Positions 1 to 6,048 of a stretch of DNA of 6,904 nt are shown in pieces. The notes under the pieces were generated by a model. It did not search any database and was not told the DNA's origin. It was given only the letters and a program-made list of their open reading frames with translations. The number at the start of each line of letters is the position of its first letter. The first letter of the stretch is position 1. A program made the translations under genes and the position numbers. The DNA comes from Pseudomonadota bacterium (GTDB lineage Bacteria > Pseudomonadota > Alphaproteobacteria > Sphingomonadales > SMXR01). The stretch spans positions 1-6,904 of the forward strand of contig JACZYI010000023.1 of assembly GCA_022571175.1 (NCBI GenBank), in the 5' to 3' direction.

Positions 1-92
1 TTGATTATCAGGTTTTCAATCAAGAGGACAAACTGGTCATGACCATGAAGGGCATGGCTGTGTTCCCCCGCGAGGGCGCTGGCGATAAATGA
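1..92 (+). CDS. C-terminal end of a MaoC-like acyl dehydratase (partial)
   Basis: The reading frame beginning at base 3 is open from the window edge to a TGA at 90-92 and gives 29 residues starting DYQVFNQEDKLVMTMKGMAV. The pattern of a short beta strand, then NQ plus a polar turn, then a strand ending in a hydrophobic-Pro-Arg tail resembles the last strands of hot-dog-fold MaoC family (R)-enoyl-CoA hydratases, where NQ-x-G-x-x-V-M is common near the C terminus. These enzymes hydrate enoyl-CoA thioesters in the cytoplasm. The catalytic Asp/His region lies upstream of the window, so the assignment rests on the tail alone. The following gene starts 85 nt downstream on the same strand. Another hot-dog thioesterase or dehydratase is possible. 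Confidence 0.55.
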   Translation, partial: DYQVFNQEDKLVMTMKGMAVFPREGAGDK

Positions 93-177
93 TAGGCGGT
101 CAGTAAACCCACGCTCACCCATCTTTGATGCACTGTGACTGGCAACCGAGTGATATTCTCTCCAACATAGCCATGAA

Positions 178-1167
178 ATGATTGCCCGTTTAACAACTCT
201 GGTTTTGTTTCTGATTATGCCCGTCACACATCTGGTGGCCGGTCAGACTTTTCTGTTCGGTGAGGATTTATCCAGAGAGTGGCCCAACACAGACTTTGAT
301 AAAACCACCGTTGATCTCTCCGAGATATTTTCCGGTGGGCCACCAAGGGATGGTATTCCGCCCATTGATGATCCTCGTTTCGCATCCGTGACTAAGACCA
401 AAGGCATATCCGGTACCGAACCCGTCATCAGTATTGAAATCAACGGCACGGCACGGGCCTACCCTTTCCGTATTTTGATCTGGCATGAGGTGGTGAATGA
501 CGAGATTGAAGGCGTACCCATCACCATAACATTTTGTCCGCTCTGTAATGCCGCGATTGTTTTTGACCGCGAGCTTGATGGCAGGATTTATGACTTTGGT
601 ACTACCGGTCGCTTGAGAAATTCCGATCTGGTCATGTGGGACCGCCAGACCGAGAGCTGGTGGCAGCAGTTTACCGGGGAGGCCATAGTGGGTGAAATGG
701 CAGGAGCCCGGCTCAAAAAAAGACCTGCGCGTATAGAATCCTACAATGATTTCAAAAAACGCCACCCCGAGGGCGAAGTGTTACAGGAGCCCGCCCGGGC
801 CTTCAGGCCTTATGGGTTAAATCCCTATGAATTGTATGATTCCATGTCCGGCCCGTTTTTTGCCATTGCTGAAATGCCGGATAACATTTCTGCCATGGCC
901 AGGGTGGTTAGCGTGGATGATCGAGCCTGGGCGCTGAATTATGTAAGAGGAAAAGGCAGGATCGAGACCGAAGACGGGCTCATCATTACCTGGCACCAGG
1001 GCCAGAACTCAGCTCTGGATCACCGCTTGATAGATGAAGGTCGGGATGTGGGCACCATATTGGTGCAACGAAAAACCGCCGGGGGGCTTGAAGATGTAGT
1101 TTATGGTGTCGATTTTGCCTTCGCCTTTCACGCCTTCTATCCTGAATCTGAAATAATCGTCGAATAG
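178..1167 (+). CDS. Exported DUF3179 domain protein with a CPLC motif
   Basis: This is a 329-residue protein of the DUF3179 family, whose biochemical role is not established to my knowledge. The first 22 or so residues look like a Sec signal peptide (Arg at 4, hydrophobic core about 6-20, likely cleavage near VAG-QT), so the mature protein should be periplasmic or secreted. Family landmarks are an IDDPRF segment at 63-68, EPVISIEINGTARAYP at 81-96, WHEVVND at 102-108, FCPLCNAAIVFDR at 119-131 with Cys120 and Cys123, LVMWDRQTESWWQQFTGEAI at 151-170 and NPYELYD at 215-221. The C terminus ends in the usual FAFAFHAFYPES pattern. The CxxC could bind a metal or act in redox chemistry, which is inference; I recall that some relatives are annotated as selenoproteins. 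The frame is closed by a TGA at 151-153, so ATG178 is the first usable start, but I see no clear Shine-Dalgarno before it. An out-of-frame ATG-AAA-TGA overlaps the start at 173-181. The gene ends 6 nt from the convergent apt stop. Confidence 0.88.
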   Translation: MIARLTTLVLFLIMPVTHLVAGQTFLFGEDLSREWPNTDFDKTTVDLSEIFSGGPPRDGIPPIDDPRFASVTKTKGISGTEPVISIEINGTARAYPFRILIWHEVVNDEIEGVPITITFCPLCNAAIVFDRELDGRIYDFGTTGRLRNSDLVMWDRQTESWWQQFTGEAIVGEMAGARLKKRPARIESYNDFKKRHPEGEVLQEPARAFRPYGLNPYELYDSMSGPFFAIAEMPDNISAMARVVSVDDRAWALNYVRGKGRIETEDGLIITWHQGQNSALDHRLIDEGRDVGTILVQRKTAGGLEDVVYGVDFAFAFHAFYPESEIIVE

Positions 1168-1173
1168 CTGGGC

Positions 1174-1716
1174 TTATCCACCTTCAAATTCGCAAAGCGT
1201 AATGACCTCCAGCCCCATGTTGCGAATGAGCTCGGACCCGCCAAGGTCCGGCAAATCAATGATAAAGCAGGCAGCTGCCACCTTGCCGCCAGAGGCCCGG
1301 ATAAGCTTGACCGCTGCTTCCGCCGTACCCCCGGTGGCAATCAGATCATCAACCAGAAGCACCAGATCACCCGAGGCAATGGCATCCTCATGTATTTCAA
1401 GACTGTCGGTGCCATATTCCAGCTCATACTTCTCGGAAATAACTCTGTGAGGCAGTTTTCCGGGCTTGCGGATGGGCACAAATCCGGTTGTCAGCTGGTG
1501 AGCCATGGCGCCGCCAATAATAAACCCACGCGCCTCAATGCCCACCACCTTGTCAATCTGAACCCCCACATAATGCTGCACCAGTTCATCCACTGCTTTT
1601 CTGAAACCAAGAGGGTCGGACAAAAGTGTCGTGATGTCCCGAAACTGAATTCCTGGTTTTGGAAAGTCTGGAATGGTGCGAATTCGCGAGGTGGCCCAAT
1701 TATCATTCATGGTCAT
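1174..1716 (-). CDS. apt: Adenine phosphoribosyltransferase
   Basis: This cytoplasmic purine-salvage enzyme converts adenine and PRPP to AMP and pyrophosphate. The 180 residues match the usual bacterial Apt length. Visible signatures are PDFPKPGIQFRDITTLL (16-32), GIEARGFIIGGA (59-70, with the conserved EARG), the flexible-loop region RKPGKLPH (83-90) and the type I phosphoribosyltransferase PRPP-binding motif VLLVDDLIATGGTA (119-132) with the two acidic residues Asp123 and Asp124. Two in-frame ATGs compete, at 1716 and 1710. A purine-rich AGGGAG at 1720-1725 lies 3 nt from the first and 9 nt from the second, so a 178-residue product starting at 1710 is at least as plausible. The gene follows petC on the same strand after a 225 nt gap with its own possible promoter, so it may be read from both. 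Its stop lies 6 nt from the DUF3179 stop, with no terminator between them. Confidence 0.96.
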   Translation of the reverse strand: MTMNDNWATSRIRTIPDFPKPGIQFRDITTLLSDPLGFRKAVDELVQHYVGVQIDKVVGIEARGFIIGGAMAHQLTTGFVPIRKPGKLPHRVISEKYELEYGTDSLEIHEDAIASGDLVLLVDDLIATGGTAEAAVKLIRASGGKVAAACFIIDLPDLGGSELIRNMGLEVITLCEFEGG

Positions 1717-1795
1717 GGTCTCCCTGTTCGGGAAATATTTGCACTCCGTGCCCGGCTAAATCCAGCGATTTATAAAATTTCGAAGCCATAAATAC

Positions 1796-1825
1796 ATTCT
1801 AGGCTCCGGACGGGTCTTGGCTCAA
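1796..1825 (-). promoter_or_regulatory. Possible sigma70-type promoter of apt
   Basis: On the minus strand a TTGAGC (complement of 1820-1825; 4 of 6 to TTGACA) is followed, after an 18 bp spacer, by TAGAAT (complement of 1796-1801; 5 of 6 to TATAAT). Transcription would start near 1789 and give a leader of about 70-75 nt before the apt start codon. The upstream hexamer lies inside the first copy of the 27 bp repeat, and the second copy carries the same hexamer at 1847-1852 without a matched downstream element. This is a motif match only. Confidence 0.3.
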
Positions 1826-1870
1826 GGTCAATAAAGAAAGGGCTGGGCTCAAGGTCAATAAAGAAAGGGC
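1817..1870. repeat. Two tandem copies of a 27 bp direct repeat
   Basis: Two adjacent copies (1817-1843 and 1844-1870) share 25 consecutive identical bases (1819-1843 and 1846-1870), with only one mismatch per 27 bp unit (T1818 against G1845). The unit contains CTCAAGGTCAATAAAG. Read on the minus strand it contains TTGACC and TTGAGC, both resembling a -35 element. It lies upstream of apt and downstream of petC. It could be a recent slippage duplication or a pair of protein-binding sites. No further copy occurs in the window. Confidence 0.9.
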
Positions 1871-1941
1871 CGGCAGGTGGGTTAAAACCATCGCCGACCC
1901 CGACTGATCTCTATGTAAATTGGCAAATACCGCCAAAAATA

Positions 1942-2730
1942 TTATTTCTTGTTAACCTCAGTCCAGGTTTTTCGGTTCGCGAAATAAAGGACGATGGTGA
2001 GCACAAGCATAAAACCAAGCACCTTGAAGCCCATTTTGTGCCGGGCCTCAAGTTTGGGTTCTGCCGCCCAATAAAGGAAGGTTGTGACATCTGCCGCCAT
2101 CTGTTCAACGCTCGCCTCCGTGCCATCGGCATAGTCAACGAAACCATCAAACAGCGGTGCCATCATGGCAATCGCGCCCCCCGAAAAATAGGGGTTATAG
2201 CTCATCAGCGAGTTCGGGTCCCAATCAGCGGGCGGATCTTCATATCCGGTTAAAACTGAATAAATATAGTCAGCGCCATTGGCCCGCGCTTTTGCCAGCA
2301 ATGACAAGTCTGGCGGCAAAGCCCCGTTATTGGCGAAGCGTGCAGCCTTCTCATTGGCAAAGGGGAGGGGGAAATAATCGGAAAGCCGCCCATCACGGAT
2401 AAACATATCGCCAAATTGATCCGGACCATCTGTGACCTGATAATTGGCCGCAATGGCTAGCGCTTCGTCGGCACTGAAGCCGATATCAACCAGATTCCGA
2501 AAGGCGATATATTTAAGGCTGTGACAGGAGGCGCAAACATCCTGATACACTTTCAAACCGCGCTGCAGGGCCGCCCGGTCATACTGTCCGAAGACCCCTT
2601 CAAAAGACCAGTCCATATCTTTGGCATGGCGCTGGTTGCCTGCGGCCATTACGCCCGCTGCGATGGTCATGCCAAAGATAACACCGATGATGGTTTTGGT
2701 AATTTTACTGGACATCATTCTATTGCTCAT
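1942..2730 (-). CDS. petC: Cytochrome c1 of the bc1 complex
   Basis: This is the membrane-anchored c-type heme subunit that takes electrons from the Rieske centre and passes them to a soluble or membrane cytochrome c. The 262-residue precursor has a signal peptide (hydrophobic stretch about 12-28, cleavage near MAA-GNQ). The heme-attachment motif CASCH is at 66-70 (Cys66, Cys69, His70). A candidate axial methionine lies in GGAIAMMAPL (Met189 or Met190), and one C-terminal membrane helix spans about 232-250, followed by a basic tail on the cytoplasmic side. PLPFANEKAARFANNGALPPDLS (122-144) is the conserved PPDLS region of the family. It is the third gene of the operon; its ATG overlaps the last 11 nt of petB. 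A strong Shine-Dalgarno just upstream settles the start over Met5 and Met6. The gene is also called fbcC. Confidence 0.97.
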   Translation of the reverse strand: MSNRMMSSKITKTIIGVIFGMTIAAGVMAAGNQRHAKDMDWSFEGVFGQYDRAALQRGLKVYQDVCASCHSLKYIAFRNLVDIGFSADEALAIAANYQVTDGPDQFGDMFIRDGRLSDYFPLPFANEKAARFANNGALPPDLSLLAKARANGADYIYSVLTGYEDPPADWDPNSLMSYNPYFSGGAIAMMAPLFDGFVDYADGTEASVEQMAADVTTFLYWAAEPKLEARHKMGFKVLGFMLVLTIVLYFANRKTWTEVNKK

Positions 2731-4003
2731 GGCCCACCTCCCCTGTCGCTTTAATCACAGGATTGGATATGCTTTCCGGCAGAGGTAACGGCTTTTCGAA
2801 GCGGGACAACCATGGCAACAAAATAAGGAAATGGGCTAGATAATAGACCGTCCCCACCAGGCCCAGGATCGGCATGATGCCTTCGGGTTTTTGCGAGCCC
2901 ACATAGCCCAGCATTATGCAGTCCAGGAAGAATATCCAGAAAGCCCATTTATAGATGGGCCGAAAGCGCGCCGAACGCACTGGAGATGAGTCCAGCCAGG
3001 GCAGAGCAAACAGCACCAGTATTGAGGCGAACATGGCAATGACGCCCAAAAGTTTTGCATCCAGCAACACAATATCCGTGCCCGGGATACCAATATCAAA
3101 AGTGATGGCCCGCAAAATTGCGTAGAAGGGCAGGAAATACCATTCAGGTACAATATGCTCGGGTGTCACCAAGGGGTTGGCCGGGATGTAGTTATCAGGA
3201 TGCCCCAGCATATTGGGGAAATAAAAGACAAAAACGGCAAACACAAAAATGAAAGCAGCCAGCCCGAACGAGTCTTTCATAATATAATAGGGATGGAAAT
3301 TGACCTGATCCTGCGGGCCTTTCACATCAATACCCAGAGGATTATTTGACCCCTGGATATGGAGCGCCCAGATGTGCAGGATCACCACACCTATAATTAC
3401 AAACGGGAGCAAATAATGAAGGCTGTAAAAGCGATTGAGGGTGGGATCGCTGACGGCAAATCCGCCCCAAAGCCAGGAGACAATGGCGTCTCCCACCAGT
3501 GGAATGGCTGAAAAAAGATTGGTGATGACAGTTGCGCCCCAAAAGCTCATTTGTCCCCAGGGCAAGACATAACCCATAAAGGCAGTCATCATCATCAACA
3601 GGAAAATAACCACGCCCAATATCCACAGCATCTCTCGTGGCGCTTTGTAGGAGCCATAGTAGAGCCCCCGGAACATGTGAATATAGACCGCGATGAAGAA
3701 CATGGATCCGCCATTGGCATGCACATACCGGATCAACCAGCCATAGTTCACGTCTCGCATGATATGCTCGACGGAATCAAAGGCGGCATCGGCGGACGAG
3801 TTATAATGCATGGCAAGCACTATGCCGGTAATCATCATGATCATCAGCACGATTCCGGCCAGCGAGCCGAAGTTCCACCAATAATTCAAATTTTTCGGCG
3901 TGGGATAGGAAACAAACGTTCCATGCATCAAGCGAATGATGGGAAGCCGATCATCCATCCACCGAAAAAACTTGCCCTTTGGATTATATGTATCTGTCGA
4001 CAT
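2720..4003 (-). CDS. petB: Cytochrome b of the bc1 complex
   Basis: This is the core membrane subunit that oxidises ubiquinol at the Qo site and reduces quinone at the Qi site through two b hemes. At 427 residues it has full bacterial length and covers both the N-terminal four-helix part and the C-terminal part, unlike the split b6/subunit IV of chloroplasts. The four heme-ligand histidines are visible with normal spacing: His95 (YVHANGGS) and His109 (YIHMFRG) on helix B, His196 (SLHYLLPF) and His210 (ILHIWALH) on helix D. The Qo-site PEWY motif is at 286-289, and GYVLPWGQMSFWGATVITNL (144-163) is the conserved cd1/cd2 region. It starts 10 nt after petA, with a G-rich stretch serving as ribosome binding site, and overlaps petC by 11 nt. 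The gene is also called fbcB; it is not fused to c1 as it is in some rhizobial fbcH genes. Confidence 0.98.
   Translation of the reverse strand: MSTDTYNPKGKFFRWMDDRLPIIRLMHGTFVSYPTPKNLNYWWNFGSLAGIVLMIMMITGIVLAMHYNSSADAAFDSVEHIMRDVNYGWLIRYVHANGGSMFFIAVYIHMFRGLYYGSYKAPREMLWILGVVIFLLMMMTAFMGYVLPWGQMSFWGATVITNLFSAIPLVGDAIVSWLWGGFAVSDPTLNRFYSLHYLLPFVIIGVVILHIWALHIQGSNNPLGIDVKGPQDQVNFHPYYIMKDSFGLAAFIFVFAVFVFYFPNMLGHPDNYIPANPLVTPEHIVPEWYFLPFYAILRAITFDIGIPGTDIVLLDAKLLGVIAMFASILVLFALPWLDSSPVRSARFRPIYKWAFWIFFLDCIMLGYVGSQKPEGIMPILGLVGTVYYLAHFLILLPWLSRFEKPLPLPESISNPVIKATGEVGHEQ
2735..2741 (-). promoter_or_regulatory. Strong ribosome binding site of petC inside petB
   Basis: On the minus strand GGAGGTG lies within the last petB codons. 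GGAGG is followed by 6 nt before the petC ATG at 2730. This near-perfect Shine-Dalgarno decides for the first of three closely spaced ATGs and suggests that c1 is translated efficiently and coupled to cytochrome b. Confidence 0.8.
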
Positions 4004-4013
4004 GGATTACCCC

Positions 4014-4547
4014 CTACCCAATCCGGATGTGGTTATCATCAAGGAATTCATAGTTCGGAATGACCAGATTATCCGGTGCCGGACCCTGACGGATACGACC
4101 AGAAGTATCATAATGAGAACCGTGGCAAGGACAGAACCAGCCGCCATAAAGGCCCTGTTCCCCTAAAGGGACACAGCCAAGATGGGTACAAATACCGACC
4201 ATAATCAGCCATTCAGCTCGTTGCACCCGATCTTCATCCGTTTGCGGGTCTGGCAAATCTTCAAGCGGAACGGCACGCGCCTCGGCAATTTCCTCAGGTG
4301 TTCGGTGGCGAATAAAAACCGGTTTTGACTGCCAAACCACCGTGATGCTTTGACCAACAGCAATGGAAGAAAGGTCAACATCGGTGATAGACATTGCCAA
4401 AACATCTGCCGAAGGATTCATCTGGTCAATGAGCGGCCAGACCGCCGAGCCGGTTGCTATTATGCCCAAACCGGCGCTCGCCACATAAATAAAATCGCGC
4501 CGTTTGATGCCGTTACCTGTGCTTGAATCTTTGCTATCTGTTGCCAT
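4014..4547 (-). CDS. petA: Rieske iron-sulfur subunit of the bc1 complex
   Basis: This is the 2Fe-2S subunit that accepts the first electron from ubiquinol and swings to cytochrome c1. The 177-residue protein starts with a twin-arginine stretch KRRDFIYVASAG (15-26) that leads into a single hydrophobic helix of about 19-40, as expected for a Tat-exported Rieske protein that keeps its signal as a membrane anchor. The flexible hinge follows around 43-52. Cluster box 1 is CTHLGC (120-125) and box 2 is CPCHGSH (139-145). The cluster ligands are Cys120, His122, Cys139 and His142; Cys125 and Cys141 form the expected disulfide. It is the first gene of the operon. An AGGA sits 8 nt before the ATG at 4547. 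The gene is also called fbcF. Confidence 0.97.
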   Translation of the reverse strand: MATDSKDSSTGNGIKRRDFIYVASAGLGIIATGSAVWPLIDQMNPSADVLAMSITDVDLSSIAVGQSITVVWQSKPVFIRHRTPEEIAEARAVPLEDLPDPQTDEDRVQRAEWLIMVGICTHLGCVPLGEQGLYGGWFCPCHGSHYDTSGRIRQGPAPDNLVIPNYEFLDDNHIRIG

Positions 4548-4711
4548 GGAGTTGTTCCTAATGCCTTTGGTTCAGATGCCTAATTCCGCGTATCCTGGTT
4601 GAAAGGTTTAAACTCAGAATGGTTAATATTCAACTTCAATATTGGTTAATTTTAGCCATTTTTCAACGATCACCGCTACCGCAATATCCCCTGGTTTGAT
4701 AGGGTTTAACC
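4548..4711. promoter_or_regulatory. Divergent regulatory region between petA and trmL-hemF
   Basis: This AT-rich 164 bp spacer must carry the start signals for both the leftward bc1 operon and the rightward trmL-hemF pair. It contains several short symmetrical elements: two AATATT palindromes (4625-4630 and 4638-4643) separated by 7 bp, two direct GGTTAAT copies (4621-4627 and 4644-4650) and the 8 bp palindrome GTTTAAAC (4606-4613). For trmL a rightward TTGAAA (4599-4604) lies 18-19 bp before TTAATA/TAATAT (4623-4629), a weak promoter match. A TTGAT-AGGG-TTTAA at 4696-4709 resembles half of an FNR-type box, but its second half fits poorly. AGGG at 4701-4704 probably serves as the trmL ribosome binding site, 7 nt from the ATG. 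Confidence 0.5.
4638..4666 (-). promoter_or_regulatory. Possible promoter of the petABC operon
   Basis: On the minus strand TTGAAA (complement of 4661-4666) is separated by 17 bp from AATATT (complement of 4638-4643). The upstream hexamer matches TTGACA at 5 of 6 positions and the downstream one matches TATAAT at 4 of 6. The start would fall near 4631, giving a leader of about 85 nt before petA. It coincides with the AATATT/GGTTAAT repeats, so a regulator that binds them would overlap the promoter. This is a motif match only. Confidence 0.3.
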
Positions 4712-5170
4712 ATGCGTCTTGCTCTATATGAACCTGATATCCCGCAAAACACCGGGACCATCATAAGATTGGCCGCCTGTATGGGTGTGCCGGTGGATAT
4801 TATCGAACCCTGCGGATTTGCTTTCTCAGAAAAATCCTTTCGTCGCTCGGGCTTGGACTATGTGGAAATGGCCGAGATTGAGCATCACATGAGTTTTGAT
4901 CATTTTGAGAGCTGGCGAGAGAAACGTGGCAGCAGGTTGGTTCTGTTGACCACCAAGGCAGAACAGTCTTACACCGCTTATGAATTTTCCAGCGATGATA
5001 TTATTTTAATGGGCCGCGAATCCGCTGGCGTCCCGGATGCTGTACACAGCCATGCCGATGATCGTATCACCATCCCCATGCCGGGAAAATTGAGATCCTT
5101 GAATGTTGCCCTTGCAGCAGCGATGGTTCTGGGCGAGGCTCTGCGCCAACTGAAAACACACGAGGAATAA
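4712..5170 (+). CDS. trmL: tRNA (cytidine/uridine-34 2'-O)-methyltransferase TrmL
   Basis: This SPOUT-class enzyme uses S-adenosylmethionine to methylate the wobble-base ribose of certain leucine tRNAs. At 152 residues it has the compact length of TrmL, a SPOUT domain with no added RNA-binding domain. Motif 1 is EPDIPQNTGTIIRLAA (7-22) with the conserved Asn13 and Arg19. Motif 2 is LMGRESAGVP (99-108) with Glu103, and motif 3 is IPMPGKLRSLNVALAAAMVL (121-140) with Ser129 and Asn131. Together these form the trefoil-knot cofactor pocket. Translation starts at ATG4712, 7 nt after AGGG. It is transcribed divergently from petA. hemF begins 3 nt after its stop, and the hemF ribosome binding site lies in its final codons. 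Another small SpoU-like target specificity cannot be excluded from sequence alone. Confidence 0.94.
   Translation: MRLALYEPDIPQNTGTIIRLAACMGVPVDIIEPCGFAFSEKSFRRSGLDYVEMAEIEHHMSFDHFESWREKRGSRLVLLTTKAEQSYTAYEFSSDDIILMGRESAGVPDAVHSHADDRITIPMPGKLRSLNVALAAAMVLGEALRQLKTHEE
5162..5166 (+). promoter_or_regulatory. Ribosome binding site that selects a GTG start for hemF
   Basis: GAGGA lies in the last sense codons of trmL, 7 nt before the GTG at 5174. The overlapping ATG at 5172 is in another frame and is followed at once by TGA. The first in-frame ATG, at 5192, has only a poor purine stretch before it. The site therefore favours GTG5174. Confidence 0.6.
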
Positions 5171-5173
5171 AAT

Positions 5174-6046
5174 GTGACGGCAGAGAAAACCATGGATCAA
5201 AAAAAGGCCGAGGCCACTGCCTGGTTTGAGGAATTGCGCAACCTTATCTGCAATGCTTTTGAGGCTTGCGAAGATGATTATGCCGGCGCCATGAAAGATG
5301 GCCCCGCGGGACGTTTTGAACGCACGGACTGGAAGCGCGATACAGAGGATGGTTCGGATGGCGGTGGCGGCACCATGGCAGTGATGAAAGGCCGCGTATT
5401 TGAAAAAGTGGGCGTTAACATATCCACCGTATTTGGTCAGTTCTCGCCCGAATTTGCCAAACAAATTCCCGGTGCAGCCGAAGACCCGAATTTCTGGGCG
5501 GCGGGCATTTCGCTGGTGGCGCATATGCATTCCCCCAGGGTGCCGGCGGTTCACATGAATACCCGCATGATCGTGACAGCCGAGCAATGGTTCGGCGGCG
5601 GCGGCGATTTGAACCCGCCGCTTCCAAACCACCAGGACACGGCAGATTTTCACGCCGCCTTCAAGGCAGCCTGCGACAAGCATGACCCGGATTATTTTCC
5701 GCGCTACAAGAAATGGTGTGACGAGTATTTTTATAATGTGCATCGCAAAGCTCCACGGGGCGTGGGCGGTATTTTTTACGACACCCTCAATAGCGGTGAC
5801 TGGCAGGATGATTTTAGCTTCACCCGGGATGTGGGCCGGGCTTTTCTTGAAATTTACCCGAAACTTGTGCGACGTCATATGGATGAAGACTGGACCCAGG
5901 ACGAGCGGGAGATACAACTGATTTACCGGGGGCATTATGCTGAGTTTAATCTGGTCTATGATCGAGGAACCAGTTTTGGCCTCAAGACCGGGGGCAATGT
6001 GGAGGCCATTCTCATGTCCCTGCCGCCCGAAGCCAAATGGCCTTAA
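5174..6046 (+). CDS. hemF: Oxygen-dependent coproporphyrinogen III oxidase
   Basis: This enzyme uses O2 to decarboxylate the two propionates on rings A and B of coproporphyrinogen III, giving protoporphyrinogen IX in heme synthesis; it acts as a soluble dimer. The 290 residues fit the family length. Conserved segments are GGGGTMAVMKGRVFEKVGVN (63-82), a histidine-rich core VAHMHSPRVPAVHMNTRM (115-132), WFGGGGDLNPPL (139-150), the family signature FYNVHRKAPRGVGGIFYD (186-203) and the C-terminal YRGHYAEFNLVYDRGTSFGL (251-270) followed by KTGGNVEAILMSLPP. The likely start is GTG, chosen because GAGGA is well placed; an ATG start at 5192 would shorten the protein by 6 residues without touching the domain. 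It sits 3 nt after trmL, so the two are probably cotranscribed and coupled. It stands opposite the bc1 operon, whose cytochromes need heme. Use of this isozyme implies an organism that can grow with oxygen. Confidence 0.97.
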   Translation: MTAEKTMDQKKAEATAWFEELRNLICNAFEACEDDYAGAMKDGPAGRFERTDWKRDTEDGSDGGGGTMAVMKGRVFEKVGVNISTVFGQFSPEFAKQIPGAAEDPNFWAAGISLVAHMHSPRVPAVHMNTRMIVTAEQWFGGGGDLNPPLPNHQDTADFHAAFKAACDKHDPDYFPRYKKWCDEYFYNVHRKAPRGVGGIFYDTLNSGDWQDDFSFTRDVGRAFLEIYPKLVRRHMDEDWTQDEREIQLIYRGHYAEFNLVYDRGTSFGLKTGGNVEAILMSLPPEAKWP

Positions 6047-6048
6047 GG

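Larger units (their letters stand above)
1717..1941. other. petC-apt intergenic region
   Basis: These 225 bases hold no convincing gene on either strand. They contain a two-copy tandem repeat (1817-1870), a possible apt promoter that overlaps it (1796-1825) and an AT-rich stretch before the apt start. Just after the petC stop there is a weak 5 bp inverted repeat (TTGGC at 1920-1924, GCCAA at 1932-1936) that is too short to call a terminator with confidence. Confidence 0.6.

Noticed and set aside
268..765. A 165-codon open frame opposite the DUF3179 gene
   Set aside because: It is antisense to a well-supported coding region and shows no domain, signal or ribosome binding site that would support it.
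1920..1936. Inverted repeat just after the petC stop as an intrinsic terminator
   Set aside because: The stem is only 5 bp (TTGGC/GCCAA) with a 7 nt loop, and the following minus-strand bases are TTTACAT rather than a T run. Too weak to call.
3551..4063. A 170-codon open frame opposite petB
   Set aside because: Its histidine-rich translation is the expected mirror of membrane-protein codons in petB, and it spans the petA-petB junction with no support of its own.
4696..4709. FNR-type box in front of trmL
   Set aside because: TTGAT fits the left half, but the right half TTTAA matches ATCAA at only 3 of 5 positions, and it overlaps the trmL ribosome binding site.
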